DNA of 47,277 nucleotides, taken from contig NZ_FMZX01000028.1 in the NCBI RefSeq assembly GCF_900101615.1, positions 1 to 47,277 on the forward strand, given 5' to 3'. Position 1 is the stretch's first letter; each line of letters begins with the position of its first letter. Below are positions 18,674 to 26,262 of the stretch, piece by piece. Source of the stretch: Belnapia rosea. GTDB lineage: Bacteria > Pseudomonadota > Alphaproteobacteria > Acetobacterales > Acetobacteraceae. The notes under the pieces were generated by a model. That model worked only from the letters and a program-made list of their open reading frames with translations. It was not told where the DNA came from and did no database searches. A program made the translations under genes and the position numbers.

Positions 18674-19090
18674 ATGACAGTGTTGCTGGTCGAGGATGAT
18701 CCGATCGTTCGCTCGACACTTGCGGATTTCCTGGAAGCTGCTGGTTGCCCGCTGCAGGAGGCCGATAATTCCTCGGCCGCCCTGGTCATCCTGGCTGATC
18801 CGACGCAACGCATCGACGTGATGGTGACAGACATCAATCTCGGCCCTGGAGATGATGGCCTTACCCTGGCGGGGGAGGTGCGCCGACGCCTTCCTGGCGT
18901 ACAGATCTTCTATGTCACAGGCAGTCCGGAACGGTTGATCGGCCGTCCGCCGCCTGCCTCGGAGCGGGTATTCCTGAAGCCGTTCCATCCTGAGGATTTG
19001 GTCACGGCCGTTACCCAGGTCATGGACCAGCGACGGCGGCTACGGGATGGTATACTCCCGACCTGCATGCCGGCCATGACAGAATCGTGA
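18674..19090 (+). CDS. Stand-alone response regulator receiver
   Basis: A 138-residue CheY-type receiver: VLLVEDDPIVRSTLADFLE with the acidic pocket, VMVTDINLGPGDDG with the phospho-acceptor Asp at ~55, IFYVTGSPE and VFLKPFHPEDL with the conserved lysine. No output domain. GGGAGG five bases before the ATG sets the start, and that site is covered by a potential hairpin. It lies between the desaturase and the FIST/kinase pair; the downstream histidine kinase at 20519 lacks its own receiver and is a candidate partner. Confidence 0.9.
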   Translation: MTVLLVEDDPIVRSTLADFLEAAGCPLQEADNSSAALVILADPTQRIDVMVTDINLGPGDDGLTLAGEVRRRLPGVQIFYVTGSPERLIGRPPPASERVFLKPFHPEDLVTAVTQVMDQRRRLRDGILPTCMPAMTES

Positions 19091-19268
19091 GGAATGGTGG
19101 GCTGCGCACGACAGAATTGTGATCCTGCTCTACTTATGATGTATGCCTTATAGGGGCATTGCAATCTCATGGGGCGGATCTTCATTCTGGTGCAACTTTC
19201 TCGCCTTCAACAGCTGCCGCGAGCATTTGGGATGGCCATGAAGCCAGGACTGTCCCAGGTGTGGCGCG

Positions 19269-20522
19269 ATGCTTGAGAGCCCCACCATGGCGCATCCGGC
19301 AAAACACAGTCAGGCGGAAGGGCTGGTGAGGATCGGCTACGGACGGCATGCCGACCCGCATATGGCGGTCCGCCAATGCGCCGCGGCGATGGGCAGCGTG
19401 GCCCCCGGCCTGTTGCTGGCCTTCTGCGGCGGCCGCCATGCACCGGCGGCGATGCAGGCGGCGTTGCACCAGGAATTCGGCAACGTGCCGATCTTCGGCG
19501 GCTCGGCCGCCGGGGCGATCGCACGCGACGGCTTCGGCTATGGCGGCTTCGAACTGGGCCTCATCGCCTTCGATGACCCCAGCCTCATGCCGCAGGCGGT
19601 GACGACGCGGGGCTTGCTCGCCGATGCCCGCGCGGCCGGTGCCGAGTTGGGCCAGGCCGTGGCCGCCGTGGCGGCGAAGGATGCCGCCGTGCTGCTGCTG
19701 TTCGACAGCGTCGCCAGCGGCTCCCCACCCCGGCTGCATCATGCGAGCAGGATCCTGGAGGGCTTCCATATCGGGCTGGGCGACAAGCCGGTCTGCCTGT
19801 TCGGCGGCGGTCTGCTGACCGACATGAACCTCTCCGACGGCTGGGTCTTCGACGGCGCCGGCATCGCCAAGCATGCGGCGGTGGCGCTGGTCTTCCCGCC
19901 CGGCATCGTGGCCGAGACCGTCATCATGCATGGCTGCCGGCCGGTCAGCGCCTTCATGGAGATCACCCGCATCCAGGGTGCCGAGGTCTATGAGCTGGAC
20001 GGCCGCCCGGCGCTCGAGGTGATCGAGACCATGCTCGGCCTGCCCCTCGGCGGCTCGCGCGGGCAGGAGCTCTCGCTGGTCGCGACCCTCGGCCAGAAGC
20101 AGGGCGACCCCTTCGCCCCGCATGACGAGAATGCCTATGTGAACCGCCTGATCCTTCGCGCCAATCCGGCCACCGGCTCGGTCACCCTGTTCGAGCCGGA
20201 CTTTGCCCAGGGGGACCGGGTGCAGATCATGAGCCGCGACAACCGCTTGATGCTGGATTCCGTCGAGCGCGGCACGGCGGATGCCAATCGCCGCCTGATC
20301 GGCCCGGACAGCCTTCTCGGCCTCTATATCGACTGCGCCGGCCGGGCCAGCGCCCGCAGCGGCTCCCCGGTCGAGGAGGCGGAGGTGGTGCGCAACGGCC
20401 TCGACCGCGACCTGCCCTTCCTCGGCTTCTATTCCGGCGTCGAGGTCGCGCCTTTCGCCCATCAACCAAGCCGGTCATTGGACTGGACCGGGGTACTGGC
20501 GGTCCTGCGGAGGCGTTCATGA
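19269..20522 (+). CDS. FIST-domain sensor protein
   Basis: A 417-residue soluble protein with FIST_N followed by FIST_C architecture. Typical segments are PGLLLAFCGGRHAPAAMQAA, VPIFGGSAAGAIARDGFGYG, PVCLFGGGLLTDMNLSDGW and FMEITRIQGAEVYELDGRPA, then a C-terminal half with GLYIDCAGRASARSG and FLGFYSGVEVAPF. FIST domains are proposed sensors of small molecules such as amino acids and are commonly paired with histidine kinases or cyclic-di-GMP proteins. The stop overlaps the next ATG by ATGA, so it is coupled to the kinase and probably feeds ligand information to it. A second ATG at 19287 is possible. Confidence 0.9.
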   Translation: MLESPTMAHPAKHSQAEGLVRIGYGRHADPHMAVRQCAAAMGSVAPGLLLAFCGGRHAPAAMQAALHQEFGNVPIFGGSAAGAIARDGFGYGGFELGLIAFDDPSLMPQAVTTRGLLADARAAGAELGQAVAAVAAKDAAVLLLFDSVASGSPPRLHHASRILEGFHIGLGDKPVCLFGGGLLTDMNLSDGWVFDGAGIAKHAAVALVFPPGIVAETVIMHGCRPVSAFMEITRIQGAEVYELDGRPALEVIETMLGLPLGGSRGQELSLVATLGQKQGDPFAPHDENAYVNRLILRANPATGSVTLFEPDFAQGDRVQIMSRDNRLMLDSVERGTADANRRLIGPDSLLGLYIDCAGRASARSGSPVEEAEVVRNGLDRDLPFLGFYSGVEVAPFAHQPSRSLDWTGVLAVLRRRS

Positions 20523-21874
20523 TGGCGACCAGCGCGCCCATGGCCTCGCTCGCACAGATCGAGCGCGAGCTCGCCTATTACCGGAGGGAGTGCAACGACC
20601 TCGGCGCCCGGCTGCTGCGCCTGCAGGAGGAGCAGAGCCAGGCCTTCCGTGAGGCGCGGCGCAGCCGCACCGTGGCGAAGCTGATCCGCGAGGCCTACCG
20701 GCTGGCCGACCGGGAGGTGACGCCGGACGAAATCGGTGCCGCCCTGCTGGAGGTCATCGTCGAGAACGCGCTGTGCGACGGTGCCGCCCTGCTGCGGCAG
20801 GAGGCCGAGGATGAGTGCTGCTTCCGGGTGGTGCATGCGATCGGCACCGCGGCCGCGCCCGTCATCCGGCTCGCATCGCCGCCCGCCTTCTTCTTCACCA
20901 CCTCCCGCACCGCACTCGAGCCACCGGCCTATGAGCTGATCAGCATCCTCGGCCTGCCCTACGTCCTCTGGGCCTATGACCGCTCGACCGGGCATGCGCT
21001 CATCCTCGGCAACCGGTCCGAGAGCAATGTGAGCCGGCCCTACGAGCCGGGTGACCAGGAGCTCATCGAGGGTGCCCTCTCGGTCTATATCGACGTGCTG
21101 CTGCGCAAGCAGGCGGAGACGGAATTGCGCGCCGCCAAGGCCACGGCGGAGCGGGCGAGCGAGGCGCGCAGCCGCTTCCTCGCCACCTTGACCCATGAGT
21201 TGCGGACGCCGCTGACCGCCATCATCGGCTTCTCCGAGATGATGGCCCCGGAATCCCGCTACAACCTGGCGCCGGCGGCGTCGCAGCGCTATGCGGGCCA
21301 CATCTTCGATGCCGGCAAGCACCTGCTGGCGCTGATCGACGGCATCCTCGACTATTCCAGCCTCGAGCAGGCGTTGCCGCGCCTCTCGCCGCAATGGCTG
21401 CCGGCCGAGCAGGTGCTGAACGAGACGGCGAGCCTGGTTGTCGGCGTGGCGCGGACACGCGATGTCGCGGTGCAGGTCAACCGGCTGGACGAGCCCCTGG
21501 CGGTCTTCGTCGATCCGCTGCGGTTCCGCCAGGTGCTGCAGAACCTGCTCGGCAATGCGGTCAAATTCGCCCCAGGAGGCAGCACCGTCGAGGTGGCGGT
21601 GGCCCGCCGGCCGGATGGCGGGGCTTGCTTCACCGTCCAGGACCACGGCATCGGCATGCGGGCGGAGGACATCCCCCGGGCCTTGGAGCCGTTCCAGCAG
21701 ATCGATGGCGGCCATGCGCGGGCTGCCGGTGGCATCGGCCTCGGCCTGCCCATCGCCAAGGGGCTGGCGGAGGCGCATGGCGGCACCCTCATGCTGGACA
21801 GTGCCCTCGGGGTGGGCACGACCGCCCGGGTGACGCTTCCCCCCGAGCGGGTCCGCGACCAGGCCTGCGGCTGA
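20519..21874 (+). CDS. Soluble histidine kinase partnered with FIST protein
   Basis: A 451-residue kinase without membrane segments. An N-terminal coiled coil (~10-55), a GAF-like sensory region (~65-195) and a short linker helix precede the HisKA domain. The phospho-acceptor is in ATLTHELRTPLTAIIGFSEM (His ~226). The ATPase has N-box LLGNAVKFAPGG, DHGIGMRAEDIPRALEPFQQ and GIGLGLPIAKGLAEAHGG. It is translationally coupled to the FIST gene by ATGA overlap, as in other FIST-kinase pairs. It carries no receiver; a candidate receiver is encoded at 18674-19090. Confidence 0.92.
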   Translation: MMATSAPMASLAQIERELAYYRRECNDLGARLLRLQEEQSQAFREARRSRTVAKLIREAYRLADREVTPDEIGAALLEVIVENALCDGAALLRQEAEDECCFRVVHAIGTAAAPVIRLASPPAFFFTTSRTALEPPAYELISILGLPYVLWAYDRSTGHALILGNRSESNVSRPYEPGDQELIEGALSVYIDVLLRKQAETELRAAKATAERASEARSRFLATLTHELRTPLTAIIGFSEMMAPESRYNLAPAASQRYAGHIFDAGKHLLALIDGILDYSSLEQALPRLSPQWLPAEQVLNETASLVVGVARTRDVAVQVNRLDEPLAVFVDPLRFRQVLQNLLGNAVKFAPGGSTVEVAVARRPDGGACFTVQDHGIGMRAEDIPRALEPFQQIDGGHARAAGGIGLGLPIAKGLAEAHGGTLMLDSALGVGTTARVTLPPERVRDQACG

Positions 21875-21965
21875 GCCGGGGCGGGCGCGTCGAACCGCCC
21901 GCCCGGCGCTTGTGATGGGGCCGCCGGCAGCCGATCCTCGCACCCGCTTCGAGGGGTGACAGAGG

Positions 21966-22847
21966 ATGGCAATCAGGACGGTCGGCGTGGTCGGGCTCGG
22001 CAATATGGGCCTTGGCATGGCGGCGCAGCTGGCGCGCTCCGGCTTCTCGGTCGATGGCCATGACATCAGCGCGGCGCGGCAGGGCGTGGCCGAGGCCGCC
22101 GGCATCCGCTTCCGCGCCGGCCTCGCCGAGCTGCTGGCCGATGCCGATGCGCTGGTCTTCTCGCTGCCCTATGCCCGCGACGTGGAGGCGGTGGTGACCG
22201 CACCCGGCGGGCTGCTGGAGCGGCGCGACCGCAAGGTGGTGGTGATCGATACCTCCACCTCCGACCCTGGCACCTCACGCCGCCTCGCCGCCCGCCTGGC
22301 CGAGGCCGGGCACGGCCTGCTGGATGCGCCGGTGAGCGGCGGCCCCGCCGGCGCCGCGGCGGGTACGCTCACCATGATGATCGGCGGCGGTGAGGCCGAC
22401 CTCGCCCTTGCCGGACCGGTACTCGAGGCGATGGCGGCCAAGGTGGTGCATGTCGGGCCCTCGGGCGCCGGCAACATCGCCAAGCTGGTGAACAACATGC
22501 TGGTCGCCGCGCATCTGATCACGACGGGGGAGGCGCTGCGCCTCGCCGAGGCGGCGGGGCTGCCGGCCGAGGCCGTGCTGCCGGTGGTGAATGCGGCGAC
22601 CGGCCGCAGCGCGGTGAGCGAGGCGATGGTGCCGCGCTGGGTGCTGCCCGGCAGCTTCGACAGCGGCTTCTCGGCCGGGCTGATGCGGAAGGATGTCGGC
22701 CTGGCCGCAGCCCTGGCGGCGGAGGTCGGCTGCGATCTGCCGCTCAGCGCTGCGGTGGCGCGGATCTGGGAGGAGATGCGGGGGCGCATCGCCGATGCGG
22801 ATGACTTCACCCGCATGGCGGATTTCCGCGAGCCGCCGGCGGGCTGA
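21966..22847 (+). CDS. NAD(P)-dependent beta-hydroxyacid dehydrogenase
   Basis: A 293-residue member of the 3-hydroxyisobutyrate dehydrogenase / tartronate semialdehyde reductase family. It opens with the Rossmann motif VGVVGLGNMGLGMAAQL, has the substrate motif LDAPVSGGPAGAAAGTLTMM and the GAGNIAKLVNNML segment with the catalytic lysine. Family members oxidise or reduce small beta-hydroxyacids; which one is not decidable here. GAGG shortly precedes the ATG. It is convergent with the HlyD-type gene: the two stop codons lie inside the palindrome CTGAGCTCAG at 22844-22853. Confidence 0.92.
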   Translation: MAIRTVGVVGLGNMGLGMAAQLARSGFSVDGHDISAARQGVAEAAGIRFRAGLAELLADADALVFSLPYARDVEAVVTAPGGLLERRDRKVVVIDTSTSDPGTSRRLAARLAEAGHGLLDAPVSGGPAGAAAGTLTMMIGGGEADLALAGPVLEAMAAKVVHVGPSGAGNIAKLVNNMLVAAHLITTGEALRLAEAAGLPAEAVLPVVNAATGRSAVSEAMVPRWVLPGSFDSGFSAGLMRKDVGLAAALAAEVGCDLPLSAAVARIWEEMRGRIADADDFTRMADFREPPAG

Positions 22848-22849
22848 GC

Positions 22850-24220
22850 TCAGTCGCGGAAGGCGTGGCGGATGAAGTTGCGGACCGGCGCCAGGACGAG
22901 GCTGATCGGCGTGCGCGGCGAGCCGAGGATGTAGAGTTCGGCCGGCATTCCGGCCACCGGCTGCACCTCGGGCACCTGCGCGAGGGAGTCGGAGTCGATC
23001 TCGGCCCGCACGAGTATGTAGGGGGGGCTGCCCTCCCGCGTGATCGCATCCGAGCCGACGGTGACGATGCGCCCATGCTGCATGGGCACGCTGCGCATCT
23101 TGTAGGGGGTCAGCCGGATATTCACCCGCTGGCCGACGGAGACCTGCTCGAGGTCATCCGGCGAGATCTGCCCCTCGACCACCAGCCGGTCGTTCAGCGG
23201 CACGAGGTCGAGGATGGGCTGGCCGGCCTGGATGCTGGCGCCTGGCGTGAAGGCCTGGATGTTGGTGACCTTGCCCGCCTCCGGCGCCAGCACCTCGCGC
23301 CGGGTGAGGATGTCCTGCGCGGAGCGGAGCTGCTGCAGCGCCGCAGCCGTCGTGGCTTCGGTGGCCTGCAGGTCGTTGGCGATCTCGGAAAGCCGTGTCA
23401 GGCGCAGCCCCTCGAGCTGCCGCTGCGCCTGGATGATGCCCTCGCGCAGCTGCGCCTCCTGCGCGTTGGCCTGGCCGATGGTGGCGACGAAGCCGGCCTC
23501 CTGCTGCTGCAGGTTCAGCACGGTGAAGCGCGAGGCATAGCCCTGGGTCAGCAGCTGGTTGTAGCCGGCGATCTGCTCCCGCACCGCCATGAGCTGCCGA
23601 CCGGCACCCTCGCGCTGGGCGCGGGCACCCGCCACCTGCTCCTGCAACTGGGTGATGGCGCGCTCCTGCACGCCCGTCTGGCCATCGAAATTGGCCCAGC
23701 GGGCGGCGAAGAAGGCCCGCTCGGCCTGCAGGAAGATGGCGCTGGCCGGATTGGCCGCCGCCTCCGCCTCAAGATCGGGCGGGAGGGTGAACTGGCGCTG
23801 CTCGGCCTGCTCGGCGGCGAGCCGGGCCAGGCGCGCGCGGCCGCTCCAGTAGGCGGCACGGGCCTGGATCGCGGTGGCCTCGGCCTGCGTCACGTCGAGG
23901 CGCAGCAAGGGCTGGCCCGCCTGCACGACGGAGCCCTCCTGCACCAGCATCTGCCGCAGGATGCCGGGTTCCAGCAGGTTCACTGTCTTCCGCCGGCCCT
24001 CGGGGACGAGCAGGCCGCCGGCTGCGACGGCCTGCTCCATCCGGGTCATGGTCGCCCAGCCGATGAAGGGGACCAGCATGAGGACGCAGCTCAGCGCCGT
24101 CAGCCGCAGCATATGGCCGAGGCCGGGGCGCTGCGGGATGATGCCGACCTGCTGCCGCAGCACCTCCAGCGGGACCGGCGGCAGGGTGGTCACCCGGCGT
24201 TGCTGGACCAATTGCTGCAA
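22850..24220 (-). CDS. HlyD-family type I secretion adaptor
   Basis: A 456-residue periplasmic adaptor (membrane-fusion protein). One N-terminal membrane helix (~37-58), then LLVPEGRRKTVNLLEPGILR and QEGSVVQAGQPLLRLD, the HlyD/PrtE lipoyl-type half motif. A long alpha-helical hairpin of ~200 residues follows, then a C-terminal beta region (PEAGKVTNIQAFTPGASIQA, GMPAELYI). It would link an inner-membrane ABC exporter to a TolC-like channel. The start is a TTG at 24220 supported by GGAG seven bases upstream; there is no better ATG. No ABC ATPase or outer-membrane partner is in the window. The region upstream is interrupted by the transposon end at ~24390. Confidence 0.93.
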   Translation of the reverse strand: MQQLVQQRRVTTLPPVPLEVLRQQVGIIPQRPGLGHMLRLTALSCVLMLVPFIGWATMTRMEQAVAAGGLLVPEGRRKTVNLLEPGILRQMLVQEGSVVQAGQPLLRLDVTQAEATAIQARAAYWSGRARLARLAAEQAEQRQFTLPPDLEAEAAANPASAIFLQAERAFFAARWANFDGQTGVQERAITQLQEQVAGARAQREGAGRQLMAVREQIAGYNQLLTQGYASRFTVLNLQQQEAGFVATIGQANAQEAQLREGIIQAQRQLEGLRLTRLSEIANDLQATEATTAAALQQLRSAQDILTRREVLAPEAGKVTNIQAFTPGASIQAGQPILDLVPLNDRLVVEGQISPDDLEQVSVGQRVNIRLTPYKMRSVPMQHGRIVTVGSDAITREGSPPYILVRAEIDSDSLAQVPEVQPVAGMPAELYILGSPRTPISLVLAPVRNFIRHAFRD

Positions 24221-24389
24221 CGGGCAACTCCTCGATGGCGCGCGGCACGGGAACAGGGCCGGGCGAACCCTCCCTGTAGTGTAACCCGTTTAACAGCTCT
24301 TTGCCGGCCGGGACCTGGGGCGCGGCCGGTGTAGGGAATACCAATCCCTGACATCGGCCACAGTCTAACCTACTGACCTACCGTGCCCC
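24221..24389 (-). promoter_or_regulatory. Probable promoter region of the HlyD-type gene
   Basis: About 170 bases between the adaptor gene and the putative transposon end. Read on the minus strand it contains GTTAAACGGGTTACACTACAG some 50 bases before the start; TACACT is a fair -10 box. No coding frame is seen. The mobile element begins at the far side, so any gene that once lay upstream has been separated from the adaptor. Confidence 0.35.
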
Positions 24390-24470
24390 TGTGGAGCATC
24401 GCTTGTCATCGGCGTGGAGCAAAGCCTGTCATCAGCCGATGTTCGTGTAGCATAGCCTGTCATTAGCCGA
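24390..24470 (+). repeat. Left-end repeats of a Tn7-like transposon
   Basis: Three imperfect direct copies share GTGGAGCA..GCCTGTCAT..GCC: copy 1 at 24391-24413, copy 2 at 24414-24441, copy 3 at 24445-24470 (spacing 23 and 31 bases). The first is preceded by T, giving a terminus TGTGGAGCATCGC; Tn7-like elements start with 5'-TGT and carry several TnsB sites at each end. The five bases before it (GCCCC, 24385-24389) would be the target duplication. The matching right end was not found, so the exact terminus is inference. Confidence 0.65.
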
Positions 24471-24695
24471 CCGGCCGCAGGGCTCCGGCCTCGTGGCCCG
24501 CTGCATGTCTTCGCCGTTCGTCGTCTCGCCGCAGGCCCACTCGGCCAAAAGGCGTTCCACATCCTCGTTTGCCGCCTGCCCTGCGATAGCCATGGACGCC
24601 ATGGCGAACCGGGCAGCCTCGGCGCGAGACGGCGGAAGCAGCGGCCCCCGCCTGGGCACTATTCCAGCCGTCCGAACCTCCGCGACACCGCCCAT
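24432..24695 (-). CDS. Possible VbhA-like antitoxin fragment at the transposon end
   Basis: An 87-codon frame from ATG 24695. Its middle part, AMASMAIAGQAANEDVERLL followed by AEWACGETTNGED, resembles the VbhA-type antitoxin helix that blocks Fic AMP-transferases, which has an S-x3-E-G motif then a G-E-I-T-x-x-E segment. The key S-x3-E-G is not conserved (SMAIAG here). The last residues (NDRLCYTNIG) are encoded by the transposon-end repeats, so the C-terminus looks replaced or truncated. No Fic gene lies nearby. Either a decayed orphan antitoxin or a chance frame. Confidence 0.35.
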   Translation of the reverse strand: MGGVAEVRTAGIVPRRGPLLPPSRAEAARFAMASMAIAGQAANEDVERLLAEWACGETTNGEDMQRATRPEPCGRSANDRLCYTNIG

Positions 24696-24978
24696 GGGCA
24701 ACAAATAAGCGCTCACGTTGAGCCTGTCGGTGTTCGAGGGGTGGAGGGCGGACGCCCTCAAGGCGGCATAACCCCCAACAGCGCACCTACCGTGAACAAC
24801 GGCAGCGGCAATGCGAGGACCAGCGGTCCGAGGGCCCCTTCCTAGAATGGCCAGCCCGCCCTGCCGAGGCATCCGCAGTTCCAGCCGACTGGGGTGGCGA
24901 CCCCGATCACAAGAATCGCTTGCGCGACGTGATACACTTGAGACAGAGTGGGCACATGAGACGGATGTCGAGTTTGTG

Positions 24979-26262
24979 ATGGCGACCTTCCCCGAGCAAT
25001 GCGAGGTCGTGTTCCGCCCCCGGTACGGGCGGCGCTGGAAAACCGCCTGCGCGGCCGACCTGGGCATCTCCCGGGCGACGCTCTACCGCTACCTCGACGA
25101 CCCCTCGGGGGTCCCGGACGACGTGCTGGCCGCACTGACGTCCCTGGCGGCTCCTGTCCGCCCGGTGCTGGACGACCACGGGATGGTGGTTCTCGCCGCG
25201 TCGGCGCTGGTTGCCGTCCAGAGAGAGATCGACACCCACGGCTTCCTCCGGACGCCGTATCCGCAGGCCGTCCGGCGGACCTTCGACGTGGGCGCAGCTC
25301 GGAACCTGGCGGAGGAGCGCAGCCAGCCCTGGCCGACCGACCTGCGGTCGCTCGCCGAACTCGCCGCCCTGCCGCTCGGCCTTTGGGCGGGGGATATGGC
25401 GTGGGACCATGACGAGGTGTTCGCCGAGGTCCTGCTGGTCGAGAACGGCGAGGTCACCCCCGAATGCCGTGAGCTCGCTGCGGGCGGCCGGGACCCCGAG
25501 CAGGAGATGATCGAGCGCGACGGCTACGACGCCCTGCGGGCCGCCTGCGCCCGGATGGGGGACGGTGACGCGTTCTACACCGAGTGGCGCCGCTGCGTGG
25601 TCGCGCGGCCGGTCCTCTCGACCATCTCCGAGGCGGCGACCGCCGTGCCCGGGCTGACCGACCTTGAGGACTGGACCGGGTTCGTCCACCGCTTCTACGA
25701 CGTGGTGCCGGAATCGCTGGCCTTCGGCGACCACGTCCGCACCTGCACGGTGTCCGGCACGCTGCTGCGCCGCGCGCGCAAGGGCTACCACACCGAGAGC
25801 CGCGATCCGGCCGCGATCACGGCGGCCGTCGAGGGGCGCCACGGCACGAAGCCCTTCAGGCCCCGCCAGACCCTGCACCTGAAGCGCGCCTTCCGGGCCT
25901 TCTGGTGCCATCCCGGGGTCGCCGAGCTGGCGCTGGCGCGTGGGCTGGAGTCGCTGGGGTGGCAGGTTGCCCTGTGGCCGAGGCGTGACCGCGTCGATGT
26001 CGAGGCGGTGTCCCCCGGCGGGCGGCGCATCGCCGTCGACGTGAAGGACCACCTTTCCCCGGTTGGCCTCGCCAAGAGGTTCGAGGGCTTCAAGGAATAC
26101 GAGGCGACCCACGAGTGCTTTGTCGTGGTGCCCGACTACGTGGTGGCGGCCGATCGGCGCTTCGGGGAGCGATTCGAGAACCTGCGGAGGTCGCACGGCA
26201 AGCCCGCCGTGGCGCTGCGGACCGTCTCCGCCCTCCTGCGCGAGGCGGAGGAGCGGGCATGA
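24979..26262 (+). CDS. pPIWI-RE island REase-type protein (domain Y)
   Basis: A 427-residue protein, first gene of the three-gene pPIWI-RE island. Residues ~24-41 are a helix-turn-helix (AADLGISRATLYRYLDD). A long middle region has no familiar motif. The C-terminal ~110 residues form a restriction-endonuclease-like fold: SLGWQVALWPRRDRVDVEAV supplies the acidic residue and RRIAVDVKDH the D-x-K pair (~352-356) of a PD-(D/E)XK site. In known islands this protein is the predicted DNA nuclease that accompanies the Piwi protein and a DinG-type helicase. Start at ATG 24979 (GTG 24976 adjacent); an upstream in-frame extension looks non-coding. The stop overlaps the helicase ATG by ATGA. Assignment is from motif order and neighbours. 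Confidence 0.82.
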   Translation: MATFPEQCEVVFRPRYGRRWKTACAADLGISRATLYRYLDDPSGVPDDVLAALTSLAAPVRPVLDDHGMVVLAASALVAVQREIDTHGFLRTPYPQAVRRTFDVGAARNLAEERSQPWPTDLRSLAELAALPLGLWAGDMAWDHDEVFAEVLLVENGEVTPECRELAAGGRDPEQEMIERDGYDALRAACARMGDGDAFYTEWRRCVVARPVLSTISEAATAVPGLTDLEDWTGFVHRFYDVVPESLAFGDHVRTCTVSGTLLRRARKGYHTESRDPAAITAAVEGRHGTKPFRPRQTLHLKRAFRAFWCHPGVAELALARGLESLGWQVALWPRRDRVDVEAVSPGGRRIAVDVKDHLSPVGLAKRFEGFKEYEATHECFVVVPDYVVAADRRFGERFENLRRSHGKPAVALRTVSALLREAEERA

